Shown here one piece after another: positions 26,855 to 35,874 of a stretch of 56,981 nucleotides of DNA; the stretch's first letter is position 1, and each line of letters begins with the position of its first letter. The DNA comes from Fusicatenibacter sp. (GTDB taxonomy: Bacteria; Bacillota; Clostridia; Lachnospirales; Lachnospiraceae), in NCBI GenBank assembly GCA_022766945.1, contig JALEOU010000025.1, positions 1 to 56,981 on the forward strand, in the 5' to 3' direction. The notes under the pieces were generated by a model. It worked only from the letters and a program-made list of their open reading frames with translations, was not told the origin of the DNA and made no database searches. Both the position numbers and the translations under genes were made by a program.

Positions 26855-27048
26855 TTGATTCCTTTCTATATATCATAGGAGTCTTATAAACACCATATTA
26901 CAAATCGTTCCTGCAAGGACCGCGCGCATTTTCCCAAAGAACAGAAATGGAAATGCGCGAAGAAAAAAAGTGATCAGCACGAACAGATAGCTGCACATAA
27001 TGGGCAATGACTTCAGAAAAGCACTTTTCACTATCCGCTTTTTCATGC

Positions 27049-27783
27049 TCATCTCTGCTCATGAACGAAACGGATAAAATCAAAGACTTCCCATTCTTCT
27101 TCCAGCCGGACAGTATACATCTGATTTCCCATAGTGCGGACCATCATCTCCGGCATTCTTTCGCACATCTTCATCACGTTTCCGTACCGCTCCAGAATTT
27201 CTTCATGGGTATGCACATAGCGTTTCCCATCTTTTCTGCTGGCATAAGCACAGAAATATTCCTTTTCCGGTTTTGGTACAAAGCGTTTTCCCGTCGTTAC
27301 CATATCCGCCCAGATCTGATAAACATCCACACTGTGCGCAAAATTCATCATATCCGGTGTATAACCGCCTGCCGGTCTCATATTCACTTCCAGCGCAACG
27401 AAATCTCCGACTTCCCCAAGATTTTTCTTAGGTCTGGTCAAGCGGAAAAATTCCAGATGTACAAACCGGTTGAAAGCACCAAACGCTTTGATCGCTCTTC
27501 TTCCAAGAATACGCAAAGGCTCCGGAACCTCCTTGTGAGTATAATACGCCAGATCCAGATCCTGATTCACAATATCTGCAATGGACGGCGGCCAGACAGT
27601 CATGGATTCGAACAGCGGATTTCCATCGGCATTTGAGATCGCATCATAAGAACAGATATCTCCGGTGATAAATTCTTCGCAGACGTAGGCTGCCTTTGGT
27701 TTCGTCGCAAAAAAGGTTTTCAGGTTCTCACAGAAATTCCAGTAGGTCCGCGGAAAATGTGGGGAAATAAATATAAAATTCAT
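27049..27783 (-). CDS. internally deleted ATP-grasp (carbamoyl-phosphate-synthase-like) protein, probably non-functional
   Basis: 244 residues with an open frame. The first 22 residues (MNFIFISPHFPRTYWNFCENLK) are shown here only in part for position: they match the extreme N-terminus of a roughly 400-residue ATP-grasp family of Clostridia. The next residues, from TFFATKPKAAYVCEEF, jump to the C-terminal ATP-grasp lobe. About 170 residues that would hold the pre-ATP-grasp domain and ATP-binding lysines are absent. The C-terminal lobe (VALEVNMRPAGGYTPDM) is well preserved. The missing span is judged from memory of the family. The ATG follows GAGAAGGAAGCAT. Confidence 0.65.
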   Translation of the reverse strand: MNFIFISPHFPRTYWNFCENLKTFFATKPKAAYVCEEFITGDICSYDAISNADGNPLFESMTVWPPSIADIVNQDLDLAYYTHKEVPEPLRILGRRAIKAFGAFNRFVHLEFFRLTRPKKNLGEVGDFVALEVNMRPAGGYTPDMMNFAHSVDVYQIWADMVTTGKRFVPKPEKEYFCAYASRKDGKRYVHTHEEILERYGNVMKMCERMPEMMVRTMGNQMYTVRLEEEWEVFDFIRFVHEQR

Positions 27784-27902
27784 ATGCTTCCTTCTCTTTC
27801 GTTATTCTTTGAGATACTATCCTAAAAACCATCATGTACAGAATATCCTTTTATTCCTATTATGTCAATAGATTTTATTTGTTTAAAAATTCATTCGGGC
27901 CC

Positions 27903-27931
27903 TTGTATTTTATTTCTGTATTTGCTATACT
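27903..27931 (+). promoter_or_regulatory. promoter of the marR-ABC operon
   Basis: TTGTAT (27903-27908) and TATACT (27926-27931) with a 17-base spacer, 75 bases before the marR start. No clear palindromic MarR operator was found within it. Confidence 0.55.
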
Positions 27932-28005
27932 AAGCAATTATAAGGGTACGAACGATTTTGTGATACACACATACCAGTTTGCCCGAACAGTCAACGGAGG
28001 TATTT

Positions 28006-28440
28006 ATGGAACCAATGAATGATCTGACTTTGCTGCAGACATTTCACCGCTGCAGCCATCTGCTCCACGCAAACGGCAAAGGCCACGGCCAGGAGCGGAT
28101 TCTGATTCTGCTCCTGGAGCGGGGTCCCCTCACTCAGCGGGAGCTGATTGATCTGACCGGCAGATGTTCCGCCACTTTAAGCGAACAGCTGGAAAACATG
28201 GAAAAATCCGGTCAGATCACCCGCGCCCGAAATGAGCAGGACCGTCGAAATGTCGATCTTGCTCTGACCGAATCCGGAAGGGAAGCTGCCAAAAAGGCAA
28301 AAGTGAGCCGGATTGCACGGGCCGGAACCTTATTTTCCGTTCTCGATCCTTCTGAAAAAGAACAGCTTCTTCATCTTCTGGAAAAGTTGCTGCCAGCCTG
28401 GGAAAACCTACCCTCAGAAAGAGAGGAACACTGTACATGA
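28006..28440 (+). CDS. MarR family transcriptional regulator
   Basis: 144-residue winged-helix regulator. The recognition region is LTQRELIDLTGRCSATLSEQLENMEKSGQI, followed by the wing DRRNVDLALTESGRE typical of MarR. The start is at the ATG after CGGAGGTATTT; the open frame upstream to 27979 lacks a ribosome site. It overlaps the next gene by four bases (ATGA), so it probably auto-regulates this efflux operon. Confidence 0.9.
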   Translation: MEPMNDLTLLQTFHRCSHLLHANGKGHGQERILILLLERGPLTQRELIDLTGRCSATLSEQLENMEKSGQITRARNEQDRRNVDLALTESGREAAKKAKVSRIARAGTLFSVLDPSEKEQLLHLLEKLLPAWENLPSEREEHCT

Positions 28441-30152
28441 AACTCATTCTTCATTATATCCGCCGCCATCTCGGCCTGTTTCTCACAGCGCTGACATTTC
28501 TGACGCTGGAAACCATGTCTGATCTTCTGCAGCCGACTTTCATGGCAAATATCGTAGACAAAGGTGTGCAGAACGCTGATATCCGTCAGATTCTTTTCTA
28601 TGGGGCGATCATGTTTCTGATTGCACTCGCCGGTGCTTTCGGGGCCGTCATGCGCAACATATTCGCCAGTCACACTTCCCAGACGATCGGAAAAGAACTG
28701 CGCTCTGATCTGTTCCGGAAAGTGCAGACACTGTCCCTGGAAAATATCGACCGTCTGCAGCCGGCATCCATTATTACAAGGATTACCAACGATGTCACGC
28801 AGATTCAGGAATTCATCAACGGCTGTATGCGTATCCTGGTGAAAGCCCCTATCACCTGTATCGGTGCCATCCTGCTGATCATCATCCAGACGCCAAAACA
28901 GATCCCGATCATGATTCTCATTCTTCTGATTGCATCTGCCCTGATCGCTGCCAATATGAAGCTTGGATATCCCCGGTTCGGCATCCTGCAGAAAAAGCTT
29001 GACCGCCTGAATAATGTCAGCCGCGAATTTCTCTCTTCCATTCGTGTCGTGAAAGCCTTTCACGCGGAAGCGCAGGAATCTGCAAAATTCCAGACTGCTT
29101 CTTTGGAACTGGCAGGAGCAGGTACCTCAGCCATGCGGGTGATGGCGTTTTTTTCTCCCCTGATTAATCTGACTGTCAATTTTGGTATTGTCATGCTGCT
29201 GTGGCTTTCCAAAAATCAGAACAGCTCCGAGATTGGACGTCTGATGGCCTCGGTCAATTACATGACACAGATCCTGTTCTCCATGAACATGATTTCCAAT
29301 ATTTTAAATACAGCTGTCCGCGCGCTCGCGTCTTCCCGACGCATTTCGGAAGTTCTGGAGGAAACCCCCGCCCAGAAAGTACCCGGGCACCCGCTCTCTC
29401 CCCATTGGCAGGGCTCTGTCTCCTTTGACGATGTCTCTTTTTCCTACGCTGGTGCAGGAAAAGAGGCATTAAGTCATATCAGTTTTTCTGCACAGCCCGG
29501 AGAAACCATCGGTATCATCGGCCCCACCGGTTCCGGAAAATCTACACTCGTCAATCTTGTTCCGCGTTTCTATGACGCAACCGAAGGCAAAATCCGGATC
29601 GACGGTACCGATGTCACCAAAATTGCCAGTGAAGAGCTTCGTCAGGCCGTCACCATTGTTCCTCAGAAAGCACTTCTCTTTTCCGGATCCATACTGGAGA
29701 ATCTTCGCTGGGGAAAAAGCGATGCCGATGAGACAGAGATCAAACACGCCGCGCAGATTGCCTGCGCAGACTCCTTTATCCGACAGACGGAAAATGGATA
29801 TGATACGCTTCTTGGACAGGGCGGCGTCAATCTTTCCGGCGGTCAGAAGCAGCGGCTTTCACTTGCAAGAGCTCTTGTGAGAAACCCGAAGGTTCTGATT
29901 CTGGACGACTGTACCAGCGCTCTCGACGCTGAGACAGAGGCAGCTGTTCTTTCCGGACTCCGGCAGCAGCTTTTGGATGTCACGGTGCTTTTGATCAGTC
30001 AGCGCATTTCTACTGTCCGCCGCGCTGACCGCATCCTCTGCCTGGAAAACGGAGTGGTACAGGGATATGGCTCTCATGATGAACTGATGGCCACCTGTCC
30101 TACCTACCAGGCAATCTATCATTCTCAGATTGGTGGTGAAAAAAATGGCTAA
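28437..30152 (+). CDS. ABC exporter subunit, degenerate-site half
   Basis: 571-residue permease-ATPase with six transmembrane segments. The ATPase domain has Walker A GPTGSGKST and signature LSGGQ, but Walker B is VLILDDC (aspartate instead of the catalytic glutamate) and the switch histidine is replaced by glutamine (LISQRIS). Both changes make one composite ATP site non-hydrolytic, as in heterodimeric exporters. It overlaps marR by 4 bases and the next subunit by 8. Confidence 0.92.
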   Translation: MKLILHYIRRHLGLFLTALTFLTLETMSDLLQPTFMANIVDKGVQNADIRQILFYGAIMFLIALAGAFGAVMRNIFASHTSQTIGKELRSDLFRKVQTLSLENIDRLQPASIITRITNDVTQIQEFINGCMRILVKAPITCIGAILLIIIQTPKQIPIMILILLIASALIAANMKLGYPRFGILQKKLDRLNNVSREFLSSIRVVKAFHAEAQESAKFQTASLELAGAGTSAMRVMAFFSPLINLTVNFGIVMLLWLSKNQNSSEIGRLMASVNYMTQILFSMNMISNILNTAVRALASSRRISEVLEETPAQKVPGHPLSPHWQGSVSFDDVSFSYAGAGKEALSHISFSAQPGETIGIIGPTGSGKSTLVNLVPRFYDATEGKIRIDGTDVTKIASEELRQAVTIVPQKALLFSGSILENLRWGKSDADETEIKHAAQIACADSFIRQTENGYDTLLGQGGVNLSGGQKQRLSLARALVRNPKVLILDDCTSALDAETEAAVLSGLRQQLLDVTVLLISQRISTVRRADRILCLENGVVQGYGSHDELMATCPTYQAIYHSQIGGEKNG

Positions 30153-31947
30153 TACTCCTGTAACTCCTCCCGGCCCAACGATGGGCGGTCCCCGCGGCGG
30201 CATCCGGCAGCCTGCGGTAAAACCCCGCGACCTGACCGGGACCCTGCGAAGACTCTGGGCAATCACAAAGGGAAGCAGCAAAGGCCTCGGATGGATCCTT
30301 TTCTTCTCTGCATTTGCCTCGGCATCCGCCATTCTCTCTCCGCTGATCATCGGACGTGCCGTCAACGCCGTCAATGGAGGAGAATCGATCCTGACCATCC
30401 TTTTACCCCTGACTGCGCTTTATCTTGGCGATTATCTCATACGGTTTCTGCAGCAGTTCCTCATGGCATCCATTGGCCAGCGGATGATCCATCAGATCCG
30501 GATGACCCTGTTCGATTCCATGAAAAAGCTGCCGCTTGCCTTCTTCGACCGGCACCAGCACGGTGAACTGATGAGCCGCCTGACCAACGATGTGGATAAT
30601 ATCAGCACAACCATCTCGAATTCTCTGACACAGCTTTTGACATACGCATTTACAATTGTTGGCATTTTCTGTATCATGCTCACTTTAAGTCCGCTGCTTA
30701 CAGCAGTGTCTCTGATCGGTGTCGGCCTGATTTTTCTTCTGACCCGTGTTGTTACTTCCCATACCCGCAAGTATTTTCAGGCACAGCAGAAAAATCTCGG
30801 CAGACTTAACGGTATCATCGAAGAGACGATTTCCGGCGAAAGCGTAGTAAAAGCATTCTGCCGGGAAAATCAGGTGATCGAACAGTTTGAAAAGAGTAAT
30901 GAGGACTTGCGCCGTACGGCTACAAGAGCCCTGATCTGGTCAGGCTTTCTGATGCCGCTCACCAATGTAATCAACAATTTAAGCTATGTCGCCATTTCCA
31001 TTGTCAGCGGCATACTGGCTATTCAGGGGGGAATCACGATTGGTATGATTTCCAGTTTCCTGCTTTATGTGCGCCAGTTTACCCGTCCATTTGTGGACAT
31101 CGCAAATATCTTTAACAACTTTCAGACCGCCGTTGCCGGTGCCGAGCGTATTCTTGATATCCTTGATGAGCCCCCGGAGCCACAGGATGCACCGGATGCG
31201 CTTCCTCTTACTGCTCCCAGAGGGGAGATCGAGCTGCAGAATGTCGTGTTCGGGTATTCCCCTAATCTTCCGATCCTCAAAGGGATCTCATTAAAAATTC
31301 CTTCCGGAACCAGAACCGCAATCGTCGGATCGACCGGAGCAGGAAAGACAACGGTCATTCATCTGCTGACCCGCTTCTATGATGTCACCGGCGGAAAAAT
31401 CCTTCTGGACGGACATGACCTGCGCGATTACCGTATGGAAGATCTGAGGCAGGCTTTCGGTGTCGTTCTGCAGGATACTGCACTTTTTGCCGATTCTATC
31501 CGCAATAATATCAGTTATGGAAGAAAAAACACCGATATCGCCCAAATTGAAGCTGCGGCCCGCATCGCCGGTGCAGATGCCTTCATCCGGCGGCTTCCAG
31601 ACGGCTATGATACCGTACTGACTCAGGGTGGCACGGAACTCAGCCAGGGAGAACGCCAGCTGCTGACCATTGCGCGTGCCGTACTCTCAGACGCACCGAT
31701 TCTCATTCTGGATGAGGCTACCAGTTCTGTGGATACCGTGACAGAACAACGGATCCGTGATGCGATGCTTACCCTCACATCAGGGCGCACCTCCATTCTC
31801 ATCGCTCATCGGCTGTCCACCATCAAGGACTCCGATCTGATCATTTTGCTGGAAAACGGCCGCATCGCAGAGCAGGGCAATCACGCAGAACTGATGGCAC
31901 AAAACGGAAAATATGCCTCCATGTACCGCACGCAGACCGGTGTCTGA
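30145..31947 (+). CDS. ABC exporter subunit, catalytic half
   Basis: 600-residue permease-ATPase completing the pair. A proline/glycine-rich N-terminal tail (residues 1-30) precedes six transmembrane segments. The ATPase domain has Walker A GSTGAGKTT, an altered signature LSQGE, Walker B ILILDE with the glutamate, and the switch IAHRLS. I start at the ATG at 30145, which overlaps the upstream stop by 8 bases; a TTG five codons earlier is less likely. Drug or peptide export is inferred from the MarR context. Confidence 0.92.
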   Translation: MANTPVTPPGPTMGGPRGGIRQPAVKPRDLTGTLRRLWAITKGSSKGLGWILFFSAFASASAILSPLIIGRAVNAVNGGESILTILLPLTALYLGDYLIRFLQQFLMASIGQRMIHQIRMTLFDSMKKLPLAFFDRHQHGELMSRLTNDVDNISTTISNSLTQLLTYAFTIVGIFCIMLTLSPLLTAVSLIGVGLIFLLTRVVTSHTRKYFQAQQKNLGRLNGIIEETISGESVVKAFCRENQVIEQFEKSNEDLRRTATRALIWSGFLMPLTNVINNLSYVAISIVSGILAIQGGITIGMISSFLLYVRQFTRPFVDIANIFNNFQTAVAGAERILDILDEPPEPQDAPDALPLTAPRGEIELQNVVFGYSPNLPILKGISLKIPSGTRTAIVGSTGAGKTTVIHLLTRFYDVTGGKILLDGHDLRDYRMEDLRQAFGVVLQDTALFADSIRNNISYGRKNTDIAQIEAAARIAGADAFIRRLPDGYDTVLTQGGTELSQGERQLLTIARAVLSDAPILILDEATSSVDTVTEQRIRDAMLTLTSGRTSILIAHRLSTIKDSDLIILLENGRIAEQGNHAELMAQNGKYASMYRTQTGV

Positions 31948-31954
31948 GACACAC

Positions 31955-32005
31955 AAAAAACTGCAGAGAGAAACCAATCCCATCGGTTTTTCTCTGCAGT
32001 TTTTG
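31955..32005. terminator. rho-independent terminator after the ABC operon
   Basis: AAAAAACTGCAGAGAGAAACC (31955-31975, 21 bases, paired with 31985-32004) forms a long stem followed by TTTTT. The A-tract on the other side lets it also end the convergent XRE gene. Confidence 0.88.
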
Positions 32006-32033
32006 TATTTTTTACAGTATTGGCGCTTTGCTT

Positions 32034-33144
32034 CTACGCAAGACGCGCATACATCTTTTGAAACTCACTCCGTTCTCTCAGGTCTGCAAATGCCGGATGA
32101 GACAATGCCGCAATCGAATTCTGCCTTGCAAATTCAAGATCCATCGGTGCCATATTTCCAAGGGGCAGTCTCTCAATCCATTCATCCAGCCGGTCAAAAT
32201 ACAGATCCCCATGAAGCAGATCCTGTTCACGTCTTAAAATAGAACAGACGCAATCCGTAAAATGAGAAAGCATTTCCAGGGCTTCTTCCGGTCTGCCATT
32301 CATCCCATAGACAACCGCTGCATAATAATAAAACTGCGCGGTCAGATTCGGATGGAGTTTTTCCAGTTGGTACAGTTCGATCACTCCTCTGACACGACAA
32401 ATCCTTTCCCTGCATCGTTCCAATTCCTTCTCATACAGCGCCAGAAACAGCGTTTCCCCGGCAAGCATGCTTATAAGATGTGTGTAGGTTCTGATCTGCA
32501 CATAACTTTTCGCATTTTCTGTCTCTCCCGCCTGGTAATAAGCCTGTGCCAGCATCATATCATTCTGGTTGGAAATCCGCCCCGGATCCGCCATATCCTC
32601 CAGAAGATCGATTGCATCCTTCGTTTTTCCCAGCTGCAGATACAGTACCGCTTTGATCGATACCGCATCCTCACAGATGCTCGTTTCTTCGCAGCGGCTG
32701 ATGATGTGATCCATGAAATCCTTCTGCTTCTTCCAGAACCTTTCTGCTCGTCTCTGCATCTCCTGCAAGAGAGGCATGGTTCAGATATAAAGTCCCCATC
32801 TGCAAAAGAAAAGGAAAGCAGGAATAGTAACGATGCGCATACTCTCTCGCCTCTTCCAATGCCTCACCAAAAGGCCGTTCTGCGAATTCTCTGCAAAGAT
32901 CACCGTAAATTTTCTGAATCTGTTCTCCGGAAAGGATCACTTCATATCCCATCAGCTCATCCACTGTCACCCCGAAGAAAGCGGCGATCTGCGGCAGAAG
33001 CCATACATCCGGTGTACTCTTCCCGCTCTCCCATTTGGACACGGATGCTTTTGTGACACCGGTAAAATCCGCAAGTTCTTTCTGCGTTACCTTTCTGTCA
33101 CGGCGAAGACGGATGATATTTTCCCCTATCTTCAACTCATTCAT
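32034..33144 (-). pseudogene. XRE family regulator with TPR-like C-terminus, frameshifted
   Basis: The N-terminal frame (33144 to 32671) carries an XRE helix-turn-helix, KVTQKELADFTGVTKASVSKWE, then a helical segment. The C-terminal TPR-like part continues in another frame (to 32034) with repeats such as YYQAGETENAKSY and YGMNGRPEEALEML. The frames can be joined at about 32715, where removing one base in TTTCATGG would read EEAEGF-MDHIISR. The gene is either inactivated by a one-base insertion or the sequence has an error there. Intact relatives are about 370-residue regulators. The ATG follows AGAAGGAGAAAATCCGTT. Confidence 0.75.
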
Positions 33145-33169
33145 AACGGATTTTCTCCTTCTGATCCCT

Positions 33170-34006
33170 TTATAAAAGTTCCATCAGACTCTTTGCATAT
33201 GCCTCATACACCCGATCCATATGCGCATGAATAAACTTGCAGCCCTGGGGATCACCCACATACGCCCTGGGAATAAGAGCGATATCCACGGCATTCCCTT
33301 CGTTCCATTTCCATTGCTCATCTCCGGTAAGAAACGTAGGGGAAAGTTCCTCTATTTTTTTTGTACGAATCATATCCGGGCAGATATCTGTCATAAGGGC
33401 CGTCTCAAATGCCGCTGCATGAATATCAAATTCATCTTCCGGCCATTTTTCGATCTCAAACGCCTCATCCAGCTGCATGGGAGTAATTTTCAAAAGATAG
33501 TCTTCCTCTCCCGTAAATCCCAGATATTCTATATCATCGGCGTATTCCGGCCAGTAAGACTTCATTTTCAGTACCTGATTGGATTCTATCAGCGCCTGAA
33601 GCATTGCCGTTCTCTGCAAATCATCTCCATGTGCATTCAGAAATACCGTTTTGGAAAATCCAAACCGGTCAAGGGATGCCAGGATATCCTTCACTGCAGA
33701 TACAATGGTCTCTTTCGAACTGGTAAAGGTTCCGGCAAACTGTCTTGTCATTGCTTTCGTTCCTCCAAAATAAAACGGCGGAGCAACGATACATGCCCTT
33801 CCCTCTCTGTCAAAATACCTCTTTATTTCCAAAGCCTGATTCAAACTTGTAAAAAGATCTGTACCCAGAGGAAGATGCGGGCCATGGGCCTCTACAACTC
33901 CAATCGGAAACAGGACCACCGCATCACGCAAAACTGCAGTTTCCACTTCCTCATAAGTCATCCCCATCATCGTCTGACAGAGACATTCATAATCATGCTT
34001 CATCAT
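33170..34006 (-). CDS. creatininase family protein
   Basis: 278-residue member of the creatininase/MftE-like amidohydrolase family. Metal-binding points visible are E/H in GVVEAHGPHLPLGTD, the NAHGDD block and a later acidic stretch. Members cleave creatinine, formamides or C-terminal peptide bonds in cofactor maturation; the substrate here is unknown. The start is at one of two adjacent ATGs after GGGGAGAGATTT. It lies 25 bases upstream of the frameshifted XRE gene. Confidence 0.82.
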   Translation of the reverse strand: MMKHDYECLCQTMMGMTYEEVETAVLRDAVVLFPIGVVEAHGPHLPLGTDLFTSLNQALEIKRYFDREGRACIVAPPFYFGGTKAMTRQFAGTFTSSKETIVSAVKDILASLDRFGFSKTVFLNAHGDDLQRTAMLQALIESNQVLKMKSYWPEYADDIEYLGFTGEEDYLLKITPMQLDEAFEIEKWPEDEFDIHAAAFETALMTDICPDMIRTKKIEELSPTFLTGDEQWKWNEGNAVDIALIPRAYVGDPQGCKFIHAHMDRVYEAYAKSLMELL

Positions 34007-34052
34007 AAATCTCTCCCCTCTCATCTGATTCTGATTCCAGTTACAAAAACGC

Positions 34053-34099
34053 AAAAAACGAACATCCTCGATATGAGTATATCGAAAGACGTTCGTTTT
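34053..34099 (-). terminator. terminator after the radical SAM gene
   Basis: Minus strand: AAAACGAAC and GTTCGTTTT form the outer stem, TCGATAT and ATATCGA the inner stem, with a short internal loop between them. A run of T follows. It isolates the creatininase gene from the upstream operon. Confidence 0.7.
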
Positions 34100-34100
34100 A

Positions 34101-34232
34101 TCAACATTTTATTTCCAGATCGCAGACAGCTGCAAGGAACAACTCATCATTTGCAGTGATCAAAAGAACTCTTGCATCGATTGCATTCGCCTCATATACT
34201 GCGAATACGATTAGTTTTTCATGAAAATTCAA
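34101..34232 (-). CDS. possible 43-residue small ORF
   Basis: A frame with TTG start overlapping the end of the radical SAM gene encodes 43 residues including YEANAIDARVLLITANDELF and ending CDLEIKC. Amino-acid composition looks natural, but there is no ribosome site and no known family. It could be a remnant or chance frame. Confidence 0.2.
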   Translation of the reverse strand: MNFHEKLIVFAVYEANAIDARVLLITANDELFLAAVCDLEIKC

Positions 34233-35097
34233 AGAAAGAAAGCTGTTCCCCTGCCTGCTTGTCTTCAAATTGATGCATATATTCAAATAACTTGTCTGAC
34301 CTCCACTCGATTCCCGCTTCGATGCAGTTTCGGCGCACCAGACTCATCAGCTCTTTTTCCTGCGGTACCGGCAATTCATAGGAATCTCCATACGTCCTGA
34401 TGTATCGTTCCTTCATCCCCGGAAAATGCTGATCCAGCTTCTGATAGAAATACTGCCGGTCACCGTCCCGAAGCGTTACTCCGATTCCAAAAGTCATAAT
34501 TCCATATACCTGTACTTTCCGACATTCCTTCAACAATCCCTGAATATTCTCTTTCGTATCATTGAGAAACGGGAGAATCGGCGTCATCCACACAATGGTT
34601 GGAATTCCCTCCTCTTTCAGAATATTCAATACTTCGATCCGCCGCGCTGTCGTACAGACATGCGGTTCCAGAATTCTGCAGAGTTTTTCATCATAAGTCG
34701 TCAAAGTGATCTGTACGACGCACTTTGTCTTCCGGTGAATCTCTTTCAGAAGGTCCAGATCCCGCAGAATCATGTCTGATTTCGTCTGAATGGAAACCCC
34801 ATATCCATACTGATCGATCAGTTCCAGGCAACGCCTGGTCAGCTTTCGTTCCTTTTCCAGATGAAGATACGGATCACTCATTCCACCGGTACCAATCATG
34901 CATTTCTTTCTTTTTCTGCGCAGTGCCTGCTCCAGCAATTCAGGAGCATTGACCTTTACAGCGATGTCCTCAAATGCATGATCCATCTGGTAACATGTGC
35001 TTCTGGCGTCACAGTAGATGCAGCCATGGGTACAGCCTCTGTAAATGTTCATTCCGTTTTGCGCGGAAAGAATTCCTTTTGCCCTTATTTCATGCAT
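34219..35097 (-). CDS. radical SAM protein of the SPL/Rv2578c type
   Basis: 292-residue radical SAM enzyme. The iron-sulfur cluster cysteines are C22, C26 and C29 in CTHGCIYC, followed by DA. GTGGMSDPYLHLE and QTKSDMILRDLDLL match the spore-photoproduct-lyase-like subgroup that includes Rv2578c. Reaction unknown. It begins 7 bases after the sugar isomerase stop and is the last gene of the uroD-like/isomerase operon. Confidence 0.85.
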   Translation of the reverse strand: MHEIRAKGILSAQNGMNIYRGCTHGCIYCDARSTCYQMDHAFEDIAVKVNAPELLEQALRRKRKKCMIGTGGMSDPYLHLEKERKLTRRCLELIDQYGYGVSIQTKSDMILRDLDLLKEIHRKTKCVVQITLTTYDEKLCRILEPHVCTTARRIEVLNILKEEGIPTIVWMTPILPFLNDTKENIQGLLKECRKVQVYGIMTFGIGVTLRDGDRQYFYQKLDQHFPGMKERYIRTYGDSYELPVPQEKELMSLVRRNCIEAGIEWRSDKLFEYMHQFEDKQAGEQLSFFEFS

Positions 35098-35104
35098 ATT
35101 CGTT

Positions 35105-35821
35105 TTATAGCTTTCTCAGATACTCCATACAACGGGTTACCTCCGAAAGTCCGTCCGGCTTCAATGTCTCACTCTCCACCACCATCTGTATTCCAAGTTC
35201 TTTTGCTTTGTCATAAACAGCGGCAACCGGCGCGGTTCCCTCACCCAGAGCAAATCCTTCTCCATTCTGTAATCCATCTTTCAGATGGATGACTTTCACT
35301 CTGTCCTTCAGACGGGTGATCAGCTCCACCGGATCTTTTCCAGCCACATAAGCCCAGTAGGTATCAATTTCAAACTGGACAGAAGTCCGTCTCTCCATCT
35401 CTTCATGAGGAATCTGACCATCCGCATTTGGAAGAAATTCCCCGCTGTGATTATGATAACCAAGCATAATACCCTCTGCTGCCAGCATTGGCTTAAACTT
35501 ATTCAATTTGGCAATAGTATCATCCAGTTCTGCCGCTGTCCGATAAGGCGCACCCGGAAGAATATAATTGGTATTTCCAATCGCCTGATGATACTTCACC
35601 GTCCCTGCAAAATCATTTACAAGATCATCCAGACTGCTGTGGGTACCGCTCACAATCAGGCCATTTGCATCCAGCATCACTTTCACCTCTTTGGCGTCAT
35701 GCCCGAAAAATCCGGCAAATTCCACGTACTTGTAACCAATTTTTGCGACCTGCTCTAACGCAAAGGCAAGATCCTTTTCTGTAACATCACGTACACTGAA
35801 TAGCTGAAGTCCATATTCCAT
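35105..35821 (-). CDS. sugar phosphate isomerase/epimerase (xylose isomerase-like TIM barrel)
   Basis: 238-residue protein of the AP-endonuclease-2-like TIM barrel family. Metal-ligand candidates are the glutamate in YKYVEFAGFFG, histidine in GYHNHSGEF, glutamate in VQFEIDTYWA and histidine in VIHLKDG. Probably isomerises or epimerises a sugar or sugar acid; substrate unknown. The ATG directly after a GTG codon follows AGGAGGTTAAAAGTG; the GTG is an alternative start. Confidence 0.85.
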   Translation of the reverse strand: MEYGLQLFSVRDVTEKDLAFALEQVAKIGYKYVEFAGFFGHDAKEVKVMLDANGLIVSGTHSSLDDLVNDFAGTVKYHQAIGNTNYILPGAPYRTAAELDDTIAKLNKFKPMLAAEGIMLGYHNHSGEFLPNADGQIPHEEMERRTSVQFEIDTYWAYVAGKDPVELITRLKDRVKVIHLKDGLQNGEGFALGEGTAPVAAVYDKAKELGIQMVVESETLKPDGLSEVTRCMEYLRKL

Positions 35822-35874
35822 CACTTTTAACCTCCTGTTTTTTCTTTATTTTCCCCCTGAATACCGACGGATTT

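Noticed and set aside
26898-27083. 61-codon minus-strand frame after the ATP-grasp remnant
   Set aside because: It overlaps the end of that gene, has no ribosome site, and resembles no family. The gap 26855-27048 holds nothing else I can support.
33221-34159. 312-codon plus-strand frame over the creatininase gene
   Set aside because: No ribosome site or family; the opposite strand encodes a clear creatininase-family protein.
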